Below are positions 35,380-49,100 of a DNA stretch of 64,000 nucleotides, piece after piece. Source of the stretch: Asterias rubens (lineage: Eukaryota > Echinodermata > Asteroidea > Forcipulatida > Asteriidae); assembly GCF_902459465.1 (NCBI RefSeq), contig NC_047066.1, positions 11,473,047-11,537,046 of the forward strand, in the 5' to 3' direction. The notes under the pieces were generated by a model. It did not search any database. It had not been told where the DNA came from and saw nothing but the letters and a program-made list of their open reading frames with translations. Within the stretch, counting starts at the first letter, position 1; each line of letters begins with the position of its first letter. A program made the translations under genes and the position numbers.

Positions 35380-35482
35380 TAGTTTGATCCTGAAACTTGT
35401 CAACTTCAGGGAAGCGAAAGAACTTTAACCCTTCTTTTGATCCGAACCAATTTTTGCAGCAATAGCGGCTAAGAACCATGAT
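35372..35482 (-). pseudogene. THAP-like N-terminal fragment
   Basis: The minus-strand frame starts MVLSRYCCKNWFGSKEGLKF and continues FRFPEVDKFQDQTKRG before a stop. The spacing and the GLKFFRFP block resemble the start of THAP zinc fingers (Cys pair, then a hydrophobic run and Phe-Pro), but the first zinc-binding Cys is not at the expected place and no downstream C-x2-H is seen. A +1 shift after TKR would open WIDAETRPPAQQ, hinting at a frameshift. Either a decayed fragment or a chance match. Confidence 0.35.
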
Positions 35483-35539
35483 TATTCGACTGTAAAGTTC
35501 GTATCTGTTTACATTAACACACAAGTAAACAAACTTTTG

Positions 35540-35580
35540 CCAACCAAGATGGCGGAATTGTTTTGTCACGTGACTCGTGA
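35540..35580 (+). promoter_or_regulatory. Possible TATA-less promoter element (AAGATGGCGG, E-box, CRE-like)
   Basis: CCAAGATGGCGG matches the YY1-type initiator-proximal element, followed by GTCACGTGAC (E-box palindrome) and GTGACGTG (CRE-like). It lies about 1.4 kb upstream of the ACOX3 start codon and could drive a 5' UTR exon. No transcript evidence is available. Confidence 0.3.
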
Positions 35581-36959
35581 CGTGTCAAAAGAAAGGTCAA
35601 GAGATCAGTTATCAGCCTGGCGTATTGCACACAGATATTGAGCAGTAGAGGGGGCTGTTTCACACGTTGTCACTGTCGACAAAAAAATTAAAAATCATGC
35701 GATCAAAATTACATGTTAGAAAGGCTCGCCAAACCAAGTGGACTTTGTATTGCTTGACAAGTCACCAGTTTATAAGGTGTGTAAAAAGCCCTGGTACACG
35801 TAAGTCAAATGTAGTTCCTTTCCTCTTCTCATGGTTTGACCATCAGTGACTGTCCATAAACATAAAGTCTAACTCTAAAGTCTAAGTAAGAACAAGAAAT
35901 AGAATAGAAAGACACTCACACTGCACCTTTCGTTTTACATGATGCATGTAAAATACAATTATTATCAACAAAGTAAAAACATACATTGAATGAATGATTA
36001 TTGATAGTGAATTTTTCAATTTGTCTCTCCTGCTGCTGGTTAGAACATGTAGGTAGAATTGTGTTTAGAGTAGACCATGGTGTAGGTAGAATTTATTTAT
36101 TTTAGAAGCTTCACATCAATCAGATTCAGAGACTGGATGTGAGCATTCTGCATTGTGATTGTTTGGTTGGTTGGTGAGACTCGTACTAGCCTACAAATTA
36201 CAATACAATCATTCATGACATAGTAAACTACGTAGTACAATACAAATTACAAACACTACAAATACAATTTACAAATGTATCGTCATGTATGGATTGGAGA
36301 TCCACAACAACCTATATCATTTTTACTGATACAACTTGGGCCGATCTATACTCATTTATAACAATGACAGCTGCTCATAATAAATTTAAGGGGTCTCTCT
36401 ACATCTCATTATCTCTGCCTACCCTACCCTAGATTGTCAGAGTTGAAGGGGACTGCATGGCATGGGCGGGGAGGCAGTCAAAAAGAAATTGGGGGGTGGG
36501 GGTGGGGCTTCACTGCAGTTTCTCTATCATGATAGGGCCCCTTCTACTGCAGGAAAAAAAAACGCATTACAGCATCCCCAGTGGGAGGTCACTACATTGT
36601 AGTTGCACTTGCAATGATCGTAACCCATACTCCACTCAGCTACTAATACTAATAGTATTACGACTATAGCTAGTATGAGTCAATAGCAAAACGAACCTCA
36701 TCATTGTTCTAGGAGTAGCTACAGCCTTAGATAGAAGACCATCGGGAGGATGGAGGTTTAAGATCATACGGGCACCAAATGAAAGGGGGCAATCGTCTTT
36801 GTTGCTTCTGTGAAGTGTATCAGGTTTGTTTACACAAAACTTGACGGGCACATGGAATTTAGGTGCAAGACTGTAGGCGAGAACTCTTTTGAAATTGATG
36901 TTGGTGTTGTTTTCTCGATTTAGTTTTAGAAATTGACTGAAGCTCACTTTCCAGGAAGG
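35580..36959. other. ACOX3 upstream region
   Basis: No coding exon recognised. TTGACTGAAGCTCACTTTCCAG at 36933-36954 looks like a branch point plus splice acceptor. If used, the first ACOX3 coding exon begins at 36955 with a 5-base leader, and the promoter lies further upstream. An alternative is an unspliced 5' UTR in this stretch. Confidence 0.4.
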
Positions 36960-37124
36960 ATGGAGTCCCAAACGGTGACGGATGGCCCTGTCGTGCCAGA
37001 TGACTGGAAGACACTGGTACCTTGTATGCCAACTGGTCCCTTAGATGTGTATCGTAAGAAGGCCTCCTTCAATTGGAAGCATTTGAAGCTACTCATGGAG
37101 GGTGAAGATGCAATCAGATTTAAG
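36960..37124 (+). CDS. ACOX3: ACOX3 exon 1 (residues 1-55)
   Basis: Starts at ATG 36960 and ends in AIRFK before donor GTAAAA, phase 0. Holds the TGPLD...SFNW segment conserved at acyl-CoA oxidase N-termini. Confidence 0.95.
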
Positions 37125-40100
37125 GTAAAAATAAAAACACTTTTTAAGATGCCGGTTTTTTATTCTTGAGGAAGGGCCTCGGCTCGGTGAAATTTTAAAA
37201 AAGGTTTTAAACAATTTATGAAGAAGTTCCTCGATCCACTACAGTAGTAGTAGTCCCAGCCGAATTTCTTACACCTTCCGCCCAGGTAGCAGTAAACAAG
37301 CAGGACATTTGTTTTCAGCTTCCAAATTCCAAAATATTCTCCGCGATTGGTAGTAGAATAAAAAGCATGACCAAGTTTCCAAAGAACCAAATATCTACAC
37401 ATCAAAGTAGCTTCATGGTGTTACTGCAAACAAAGTATTTCTGGCCAACAGGTTACACTGCCAGGTTTCAGGGTTCCTTGGTTTCATTACTAATTAAAGA
37501 CACTGGACACTATTGGTTATTGTCAAAAAGACCAGTGTTCTCACTTGGTGTGTCTCAACACATGCATAACATAACAATTGAAACCTGTCAAAATTTGAGC
37601 TCAATTGGTCGTCGAAGTTGTAAGTAATGAAAGAAAAAACACCCCTGTTGGACGAAGTTGTGTGCTTTTAGGAGCTCGATTTGGAGACCTCAAAATCTAA
37701 TTCTGAGGTCTCAAAACCAAATTCGTAGAATATGACTTCTTTCTTGAAAACTAAGTTACTTCAGAGGGAGCCGTTTCTCATAATGTTTTATCAACACCTC
37801 CCCATTACCCGTTACCAAGTAAGGTTTTATGCTTATAATTATTGTGAGTAATTACCAACAATAGTGTCCACTGCCTTAAAGTAGGCCTCAACCAAGTCAG
37901 TGTTTACTAGGCAAAGGTGCTCTTTCAAAATTTGACCACATTCTGTAACCCTTTACCTCATCAGCATGATCTATGGAGCATGATGGAGAAGGAACCGGTC
38001 TTCCAGCATCTCCGTCATGACACAACGATGGCCGATGAGCGAGAGGCTACACAGAGACGTCTTCAGCATCTCATGAATCTTAACATCCTGCCGTGGGAGA
38101 AGCTGATGGAGAACATGACCCAGATGCAGTGGATGATCAACGGTCTGGGCATGTTCAACTGGTCGCTGTCGGCCAAGTACATCCTCAACTATCAGGTTAG
38201 CTAGGACCAGGCCTGTACACATGTATGCTTCATTTTTGAAAGGGCAAGGGCACCAAGGCATTTTCTTCCTGGTATAAAGGGCACCCCTTGAGGAAATTGT
38301 AAATTTCTACCAAAGCATTTCAAGGGCACTAAGGCAATGACCAGGGCCCAATTTCATAGAGCTGCTTAGCACCAAAATTTGCTAAGCATGAAATTTCTTC
38401 CTTGATAAAAGCAGGATTACCAACCAAATTTCCACTTGTTGCCTGTTGCTTGTTACTGATATTCAGCTGTTGTTTGCTTATCCTAAAAATTGCGTTGAAA
38501 GTTGGTTGGTAATCCTGTTGTTATCAAGGTAAACATTTCATGCTAAGCAAATGTTTGTGCTTAGCAGCTTTATGAAATTGGGCCCAGGGGTCATGGAGGC
38601 AATCGCCTTTGTTGCCTCCATGAATTATCATGTGTAAGACTGTTTCTCTCTGCTGGTACACAGGTACAGACATGACAGATGCCTAGATATGAGGGTCAGT
38701 TTATGGAAACCATTAGCTCTGTCATGTATGTGACTCTTCCTTTGTGCTGTACTGTATGTCAGTAGGAGGAGTTTGTCCTTAGCTAGTTGTTTTATTAATT
38801 TGGTAACTTTTCTTAATTGGCCATGTTTCATATAATGGTGATGATTTTTAACACTGAACTACATAGCCAGTCAGAGAGATTTTTCCTTGGTACGTTTGGG
38901 CATTCGGCCGGCAGACGACCACTATTGGAGAATGCTCATTTTGGGCATGTTGGGTGCCATGGAAGACTGAAAAATCATAGAACAAATATTGTTGTCCGAC
39001 AGAGTTTCTATTGTCGTTTTTCAAAGTTTTTGAAACCAAGTTGCATGTTTCAAAACGAGATTATTTAAACAACATCTGATACATTGTTTCAAAAGAACCA
39101 GCTATGGACAAAAATGTGCCTTAAAATTTATAAAAAAATATAATTGATTTCCTTACAGATGTTTGGTGGCTCCATAATGAGTCTTGGCACAGAGCGACAC
39201 CTCAAGTTCAGAGACCAAGCATCCAGCTTTGAAGTAAGTACTAAAATAAGATCTCAGCCAAACTTAATAGTGTATCATTGTTTTTGTTTTACAATAGGAA
39301 AAATGAATTCATTGCAATCCTCTAGTTGTCAATAAACACACCCTAAACCTCAATACCTCACTAAGTAATCTTTCCGCATTAACAAATAGAAATAATACTA
39401 TATAGTACATGTAGATGGAAATTTTCATCAGGGATAAAGAATATTAATTTAGGTTTTACTCATACGCCGATGTTAACACTGTATACTTGGTACTTTCTGG
39501 TACCTACGGTAAGCAGAGCCATGAAATTGTGCCCTGCAGCTGATTTCACGAAACTTAACCCAACTGCATAAGTCTACTTGCGCAATGTTTATGGCGCAAG
39601 TTGTGCCATAAACATAACGCAAATCTTGCGCCATAAACGTTGCACAAGTGGACTAACGCAGTTACGTAAAGTTTCATGAAATCGGCTGCAGGTCTTGTAA
39701 GTAACATCCCAGTCCAGTTACTAAGTTCTGAGCTACCAGTTCTCTGTGGTCTTGTGGAGTTTCCCCAAAAATTTGAGTCCCGACGTTGTTGTAGCACAAA
39801 ATAACCTATTTTTGTACTTTTGATTCTGCCTGTAGATCAGTGGGTCTTTCTCAATGACAGAGCTTTCTCATGGCAGTAACACCAAAGCAGTTAGAACCAC
39901 AGCTACGTATGATCCAAAGACACAGGTAAGTAGAGTAAGCAGAACATCAAACACAAAATAATAATAATAATAATACAAATTTATACCGCGCTTAATACTA
40001 CAGTTCTAAGCGCATGGTGTTGGTGTCCCGGTGAAGACTATAGTAAACCAGGGCAACAGCACCAAAATACACAGAACAATATACATATAAACAAAATAAG

Positions 40101-43100
40101 CATAACAAAAGCAGAAAAAAAAACATGAGAAACAAGGTAACAGAAAACACCAAGCTACAGAATGGGGTAAAGTTCTACAAAGATTTGAACAAGTGAGTTT
40201 TAATGCACGTAAAAGAACCAAGTGCATTAAATGCTAAATTTTATCATAAGAGAGAAGGGGTTCGCCCCGCGTGTTCCTGGTTTGATTAGCTGCGTATTGC
40301 GCCACAGCACCTCGTAAACCATTACATGGTGCTATGTAAAAGGAGTAGGTCCCATACTTGCACTGTAGTCCCACATACCTCGTAACGTAGTCCCACATAC
40401 CTTGCAGGAAAATACTGAATGCCGAAGTGCCTTGATCGTCACTGAGTGACAGATATGAACGCTGTCTGTATAGTAGTAGGCATCCGTCCGTCAATACTGA
40501 CGATAGACGGCCCCCGGGGGGTTGTCCTCTCTCTTGCAGCTGCGGCTGACAAGTCCGATTCTTGCATGGCAGTCTCTGCCACAGTTGTTGCAGACATACG
40601 GGGAGGGGACTGACACAGGGGTGGGGGGCTGCTACTCGCAATTTCCTCCTCTGCCTCTTCTCCTGCAGCAAGGAAGTGCGCCTTTCTTCGGCGTGGAGGA
40701 CCCCTGTGGCAATGCTGTCTGTATAAGAAGCCATTATTATTACTGCTAACCCTCCTGCTGCTGGGCAACATTTTAAAATCGATGAAAGATAACTCTGAAA
40801 GCATTATTCCATTTCAAATAAATAGATAAATTGTATAACAACACCAGGGGCCAATTTCATAGCCCTGCTTAAATTTTAGGAAATTGTTCATGCTAACTAT
40901 TGCAGATAAGATACACTTGGTGTATGGGTACAGTACGCCACAGGTTAACAGCAAGAAAGTTAGGCGGCCAGATTGCGCAATCACCAGGGAATTGCATTGT
41001 TACATCATTCTTAAGTGTTATTAGAGTGCTCCCTCTAGTCTGGCAGTTTATGTATCATTAACCCTTTAGAAACGAACCAAAATGTACTGCAAACTGCCAC
41101 TATTTGAACTGGAGGTTGAAATGCACTCTTCCAAAAAAAAGGATGTCTGACTTAAACTAAGTTGTTTACGTCCGCACTGGATTCTTTCCTTCAGGAGTTT
41201 GTAATCAACACGCCCGACATTGAGGCCACAAAATGCTGGGTGGGTGTATTAGGAAAGACGGCCACCCACACACTCCTATACGCCCAGCTCTACACCCCCG
41301 ATGGGGTACGGCACGGGTTACACCCATTTATTGTACCCATACGGGACCCTAAGACCCTCTACAGCTACCCGGGATTGGTGGTTGGAGACATGGGCAAGAA
41401 GATGGGCCAGAATGGCCTCGATAATGGGTAAGAAACATTAACAGTGAATTGAGCATAAGTTGCTGCAGAGAGATAGAAATCTTAAAATTTAGAGAAATGG
41501 TTCAGTGATCCTTATCAAACATTATGCTGTTCATAGATTTTCGTTGGCTCATGAAGCCACTTCTCACTAACATCACATTTGTTCTTGCAATGCCGTGGTC
41601 TACCAAACTGGAGTTGTACACTTATGTAAGATATGTATGCATTGTTGTGACCATCCAGCGTTGCATTTTAGGCGAAATGAAAATTGCCTTCTCCACTCAA
41701 AGACACAAATTTCAGGCCTGCTGCAGTAATTTTTTTAAAATATTTTTTTGCAATTTCTTTAAAAAGAAAAAGAAGCCATTTGCAATGTCAAATGCATGGT
41801 GCTTTACGTATTTAGTACAGGGTACTACTACTAGGGTTAATTTTTTGATAAATGGCTGCCCACCTGAAGGTCTTTTTATGCCTGCTATTGTTCTTTCGCT
41901 CTCATCCTCTTTAGTAGGGTTTGCAAATATATAGTGGTACCTTTCTTCACCTTCCACCTCTATGACCCCGGTTTGAATCACGCTGAGGGCAATTTGTGGA
42001 TTTGGTTTTCACCTGACAGCATGGGTTTTCCCCTGGAATAATTCAATGGGGTTTTCCCTTCACACCTAAAACTGCAAAACTCTGAGAACTCTTGGCTTCA
42101 CAACCAAAATGAAATGAAATGAGTTTAGAAAAAATGAAATTCAGCCTTGTTTTGTTGTTATTTTCCCTATATTTTGTTCCTGTCTTCAGTTTTGTGTCTT
42201 TCAAGAATTATCGTATTCCGAGGGTGAATCTGTTGAACAGAGGGAGCGATGTGACCCCGGAGGGTAACTACGTCACACCGTATAAGGTCAGTCTGCTTTT
42301 TATCAAGTACACATGACCTCTGAAATTTAGTGTTGACCAATGATTCAATGATTAGAAACACTCTTTATAGTGATCCACTCGTTTTCCAAATCTACTCCCC
42401 AGCAGTAGAATAAATTGCAAGAGAAGCAAGTTGCCTCAATCCCACAAGAAAGACAATAATGAAGACAACTTTGTGAAAGCTTTGAAAATTTTATGAACAC
42501 AAAATACACACTGCATATTAATGGTAATTATATGAAAAACAAATTGTTTTCTAACATATAACATGACCAATTTGCATACGTAGGATCCAACAAAGAGGTT
42601 TAGCACAGCACTGGGTGCGCTATCAGCCGGCCGGGTCGGGATAGCGAGCATGGCCGTCACCAGTCTGAAAAAAGCATTGAGCATCGCTGTCCGTTACTCG
42701 GCAGTACGCAAACAGTTTGGACCAACGGCCGAGAAGGAAATCTCAGTTATAGAGTATCAACTGCAGGTGAGTTACTTGGGAGCTGATATTCTTCCTTTTT
42801 TCGTTCTTGGAAAAATCAGGGATGTGGTGATTAAATATCATACATCATACGTGTAGCATGATCAAGTAATTCAGCCCTTTTGCTCAAAAATTTTTTCCCG
42901 AATTTTTTTCCAATTTACCTGGTAAGTCTGCTGCCACCTAGTGTCCAAAAGTCTGTCATTGAGTCTTTCAGATTCCACTGATCAATCACTTGCCATCTGG
43001 AAACTGTAGGTTTGCAGTAATATTGCATAGTTATCTCCTTTAACCTACCCCAAACCGCATCTTATTATACTCGCACGTTGCAAAGCTTGAACACCTACAG

Positions 43101-46100
43101 ACCAAACTGATCAAAACTTCCCCTGGATATTTTTAAAACTAGTTATAAGCGTGGACGTCAATCAAAGTCCACTGGTTATAATGCAATTCTAAGAGTGATC
43201 CTAATTTGATGTCGTATTGGAAGGTTTGCAGTTACACCATGCAACGTCAAGTAACACCATGGTGTTATTGCAAACCTTTCTATACTGTATTTCCACCATG
43301 CAAAGTTTCAAATCCTACAGACCCATACTGATCAAAACTTCCCCTGGATATTTTTAAAACTAGTTATAAGCGTGGACGTCAATCAAAGTCTACTGGTTAT
43401 AATGCAATTCTCAGAGTGATACTAATTTAATATCATAATTGGAAAGTTTGCAGTTACATGAACACGTAACACCATTGGTGTTACCGCAAACCTTTCTTTA
43501 TCGTATTTCCACCATTCAAATCCTACCAATAAAATATGCTTCTATCCTTCTGCTAGGGTCGAAACGTCAGACAATTTACTATTTATTTGTAAATATGTTT
43601 CTCTTTACAGCAATGGCGATTACTACCGTATGTGGCAGCCATGTATGCCCAGCATGTTTTCACATTCCACATGATCGAGAGCTATAATGAATTTGTCATT
43701 AATACATTCCTCGGGGATAAAAGTGAAAGACAAGTAAGTTTACTGGAGGCATAGCGAAGTCTTGTTACGTATCTACCGAAGTTTGCAACATTTTCAGTCA
43801 TACAAAGTGTATGACCGGTGAAGGGGGGGGGGGGTCAGAGCCTTCAGGTTCGAGTCATGCTGTTTAGATGATCTTCCCATTAAAGGGAACTCGGCAAACT
43901 CCCACAAGGGGATATAAACACCAAGCTGGCAACAGCTAAGCACTCTCATACAAAATTGGTTTAAAGGCAGTGGACACTATTGGTAATTACTCAAAATAAT
44001 TATCGTCATAAAACCTTTCTTGATTATGAGTAATGGGGAGAGGTTGATGGTATAAAACATTGTGAGAAACAGCTCCCTCCGAAGTGACGTAGTTTTTGAG
44101 AAAGAAGTAATTTTCACGAATTTGATTTCGAGACCTCAAGTTTAGAACTTGAGGTCTCGAAATCAACATCAGAAAGCACACAACTTCGTGTGACAAGGGT
44201 GTTTTTTTTTCTTTCATTATTATCTCGCAACTTCGACGACCGATTATTGAGCTCAAATTTTCACAGGTTTGTTATTATATGCATATGTTAGAAAAACCAT
44301 GTGAGAAGACTGGTCTTCGACAATTACCAATAGTGTCCATTGTCTTTAACGATGATTACGAATTGCAAAAAAAAAAAAAAAGAATCGTGAACCAGTAACT
44401 AGACGACAATACTTATTCTAGTCATTGTGAAATCAGCGGTAAGCTTTGGGGTTTCGAACCCACGACCTTGTAACTGCAAGTCCTGAAGTCTAACCACTGG
44501 ACCACGGTGACCCTGTTACTGGCCAGTTTTAATTCCATCTGATGTTTTTGTTGTTTGTTTTTTTCAGATGATGATGAGTCGTGAGATCCACGCTCTGACC
44601 AGCGCTAATAAACCACTCACAACATGGACAGCCAGGAATGCTATACAGGAATGTAGAGAAGCATGTGGTGGCCATGGATTCCTCTGGGGTAAGTCCATAA
44701 TAATGATATACTGTGAGTAATCATAAATTAGTAATGTCAATGATGAGAAAATAAAATTAGCCTTTGCAAACTGCTTATCAACCAAAATGACCAATGGTCT
44801 AGATAGTCAAATTAATGGTATGCATTCAATTTCGTTTTCAGTCACACATGATTTCGTTTTTTTCTTTTTTCAAATTTGTCTCTAGTCTTTATGTTGTATT
44901 TATAGGCATTCAAGACTATACTTTAACCATTTTAAAGTTGGATTTCTACCACCTATTCACACTTGATGAAATTAAATGGCTGACCCGCTCTTGCTGTTGG
45001 CTTTTACTAAAAAAAAAAAAAATGATCTTATTTGATCAGTGCATGCTAAACTCTTGAAATTGAATTACTTTTTTCGACTGTTTAATGCTGATTCAACGCA
45101 GCATTCATTTTCAAAGGAAATTGAATAAACAAATGCATTTTTGTAAAAATTGGCAGGGAAAACCTATACTTATATTGACCTTTTCTCTGACTGTTTTTGC
45201 AGCGAGTGGCTTTGGTGAGATTCGCAATGACCATGACCCTAATTGTACCTACGAAGGTGACAATAACGTCTTGCTGATACAAACAAGCAACTTCCTGATC
45301 AGTCTAGCTCAAGCTAAGAAAACAGGTAGGTTGATGTCTTTGTTCTTGGTTGTCACTAGGAAGGAAGTAGGGTGAGATAGGAATGCAGAGATAGGAATGC
45401 AGAGTGGCTGAGTAAAATTAGCAGAGGTATAAGTTGATGTCGATTTAAAGGCGCTGGACAATATTGGTAATTACTCAAAATAATTACTGGCATCAAAACT
45501 TTCTTGGTAATGAGCAACGGAGAACTGTTGATAGTAAAAACATTGTGAAAAATGGCTCCCTCTGAGGTAATTTTTCAGAAAGAGGTAATTTCTTCCTCCA
45601 ATATTAATAAAATACTTCAGGACTGAAGCATTTTTAGCCATCTGAAATCATGAAAAGTTGTGCAACAAAGGTGTTATTTCTTTCATGATTCTCTTTCAAT
45701 TCTCTTGAAGAATTGTGTCAAAATTTTCACAGGTTTGTTGTTCTACGCATTATATGTTGGTATACACCTATTGAGAAAACTGGTCTTTGACAAATACCAA
45801 AAATGACCAGTGCCTTTAAACGTGCAAGAGGGTTACTGTAATCAGAAAGGTCAGATACTTCTCATTTGACTGCAGTGACTGTACACAGGAGTTGGCGTTT
45901 CTGATCAGTAGAGAGTGGGGTTCGAGTACCAGTCGTGGCCATTGTGTCCTTCAGCAAGATACTTTACCATTATTGCCACGTCCTTTGGGTTAGACCAGGC
46001 ATGATATTCGTCCTACTTTTGTCTGATTTCTTAATTTATTTTGTTTGCCCTTTGAAAAATCAGATTTTTTTTGATAAAATAGCCTGAAAAGTCTTCTCAA

Positions 46101-49100
46101 GTAGTTTTCGAGAATGAAGTAATTTTCCACAAATTTGATTTCGAGACCTCAGAATCAAGCATCTGAAAGCACACAACTTCGTGTGACAAGGGTGTTTTTT
46201 CTTTCATTATTATCTCCTAACTTCGACGACCAATTGAGCTCAAATTTTCACAGGTTTGTTATTTTATGCATATGTTGAGCTACACCAAGTAAGAAGACTG
46301 GTCTTTGACAATTACCAACAGTGTCAAATGTCTTCAACTAAAGTCTGTTACTGTCTTCAAATCTGTAGATGGAGAGGCGATGTGGTCCACCATGGAAACA
46401 GTTGACTTCATGGATGATATGGAGAATATTCTACCAAGGAGGTTTAATTGCACCACAGAGAGAGAGGTCTTGGCTCCTGAGGGTAAGGAATATCACAATA
46501 TATCCTTCTGTGTATCTCAATGTTAAACCCAGTTCATACTTTATGCTAAAACTTGGTACTTGGAACTTTAGCACCTGGTACTTGGTACCCCTAAATACTC
46601 CACAGGGAAGTTGAACGAGGTCATGAAACGAATGTTGAGCAAATTTGCGACCACCATCTTTGATGTAGAACAAGTGCATGCGTGAACACACTGCGCACGA
46701 TCTCAGCCAATGATTGCCGTTCACGCATGCGCGTTTTCATCAAAGATGGCGCCCACTGCAAGGGGTCTATACCCTGCCTTTAAGTGCTACCACAACCTTC
46801 CTTGTTTACTCTGAGGAAACGAAAATTCCAGGACTGCGCAAAAATATTGCTTTATTTTGCATGAACCAGTCTTAAGTCAGGCTGGTATAATAATTGAATT
46901 TCTTTTATTCTTGCCTCTTTGAAGTCTCTCTTGCTGTCTACAAGTGGTTAGTGGTTTATCTACTACAGGAGAGTATGGCCAAAGTGAAGACAGAAATCCA
47001 ACGAGGCAAAGATCTATTCACGGCACGCAATGATAGCCAGGTGTACTACTGTCGATCACTCGCTATTGCTTATATCGAGGTAAGCTCATCAGTTCGACAA
47101 TACCTCAAAAGACAGTAGACAAAGAGTTACCAGTCTTCTGACGATGACTAGAGCAAGCTAGTCGAAACGTTGAGACCATTTAAGAACTCGCTCCGCGTAA
47201 GTGAAGTTACAAGTGAAGTCCCCTTGATCCATTAAAGCTAAAGTATTAGTCCCGGTCAATTTCGAATTCCGAAAATTTACTCGGCTGTAGTAGAATATAA
47301 AGCAAGACTAGTTTTCAAAAAAACAAACTCTACCTGGCAAGTAGATACACTCACGATGTTACCGCAAACCAAATATATATTAATACATCACCATGCAATG
47401 TCTAAACTACCAAATCCTGTATAATACTTTTTAAATACAAACTAGTGCTTATAGTTGTATTTATTATTTTGTTTCAGCACACAACACTTGAAGCTTTTTA
47501 CAAGTATTGTCACAGTAACGACCAGGCCCCCTCCATCAAAGAAGTGCTGCTGAAGATGTGTAGTTTGTATGGACTATGGAGTCTGGAAAAACATGCAGCA
47601 ACATTGTATCAAGGTATGATAATAATAATAATATTATTTGTTGATTTTTATTTAGCACTTTTCACATCCGAAGAGCTCCTCAAAGTACTTCCAACATTAC
47701 TACCCCCTGGTCACTGTGCCATTTAATTCATTCCTTAAACCATCTCAGCTCCCTGGGGAGTATGCAGCCTGTGCAACAAATGTGCGCTTAATCACAAGAA
47801 CCATCTCTGTCCTAATAGGTACCCATTTACCCTTGGGTGGAGAGAAGCAACTATAGTTAGGTGTCTTGCTCAGGGACACAAGTGTCACGACCGGGATTCG
47901 AACCCACACTCTGTTGAACAGAGTGAGGTATTATAGGCTATTTCTAATGAAGCCATTTGTGAGTTAACTTAGAATAATGTCCGATACAGTGACTTGTTTA
48001 ATCACAACTTGCCGCTTTAGTTTGAATTTACATGTATCATTTTCCTTGGCCGTGTTTGTAGTCTGTTTCTTCCTAGGTATTTTGATGATGTCCATGTTTC
48101 TGCAGCATATACATGGTTCATATAGTTGTTAGCACACAATGATTGTATTATTTTCTTTGTCTCGTGACAAGTTTTTCTAAAAAAATCAACAGTTATGAAT
48201 GTACTACTGACGAGCTATTTTTTTTACTATCCCCTCCCCCCCAGGAGGTTTCTTCACCGGCAGTCAGCCATCTCACCTGATTCGCAATGCCATCTTAACC
48301 CTCTGCTCTCAACTCAAAGATGAAGCCGTGGCTCTTGTAGATGTCTTTGCTCCTACTGATTACGTCCTCAACTCAACAATTGGTGCCTCAGATGGGCAGG
48401 TCAGTATAGCTCCCCCACCCCCTTCCACCCCAAACCCAATCTTCTTTTCTTGCTCGGTACTTGGTAAACGAGCATTGGAGAGCTGCTGATAGTAAAAACA
48501 CTTCCTCTGAAACGCCTTCTGCTGAAGTAACATAGATTTTGAGAAAGAGGCAATTTCTTACCCAAAATATATAATGGCTTCACGGGTCGATTTCAAAAAG
48601 AGTTAGGACACGTCTTATCTCAAATTAGGACGAGTAACTCATCATAACTTAGGATTAATCTTAAGGTCTGCATGCTACAGTGCAGGGTTGGGACTCGTCC
48701 TAAGTCATAAGATTAGTTTTAAGTTAGAAAGAGTTTTGTGAAATCGACGGCTTTAAACATTTGTTAGGCATCTGAAAGCACACAAATTTGTACAATAAGG
48801 GGTGTATTTTCCTTCATTATTTTCTTGCAACTTCGATGACCAATTGTGTCAACATTTTCACAGAGTTGTTGTTTTAGTATGTATATGTTGGGATACACTT
48901 AGTGATAATGCTGGTATTTTACAATTAAGAAAAATGTCAAATTTTTAATCCCTTTTGAACATGATGTTTCTGGTTTCATGTTCCTGTTCATTCTAGACTT
49001 ATTGACCAAAAGGTGGCAAAAATACGAAGCCACTAATAAAGGAAACTTTAAGGAAACTGATGATGATGGTATTGTTGATTAATTTCTATTTTATTGTTGT

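Noticed and set aside
40234..40734. 166-codon minus-strand gene in ACOX3 intron 4
   Set aside because: Another frame of the same DNA encodes a LINE zinc-finger tail, so this frame is a shadow of a transposon fragment.
44431..44516. Functional tRNA gene
   Set aside because: A and B boxes are present, but the acceptor and anticodon stems do not pair; it fits a SINE head.
46740..46765. AAGATGGCGCC as a promoter
   Set aside because: It is one arm of a palindromic element inside ACOX3 intron 11.
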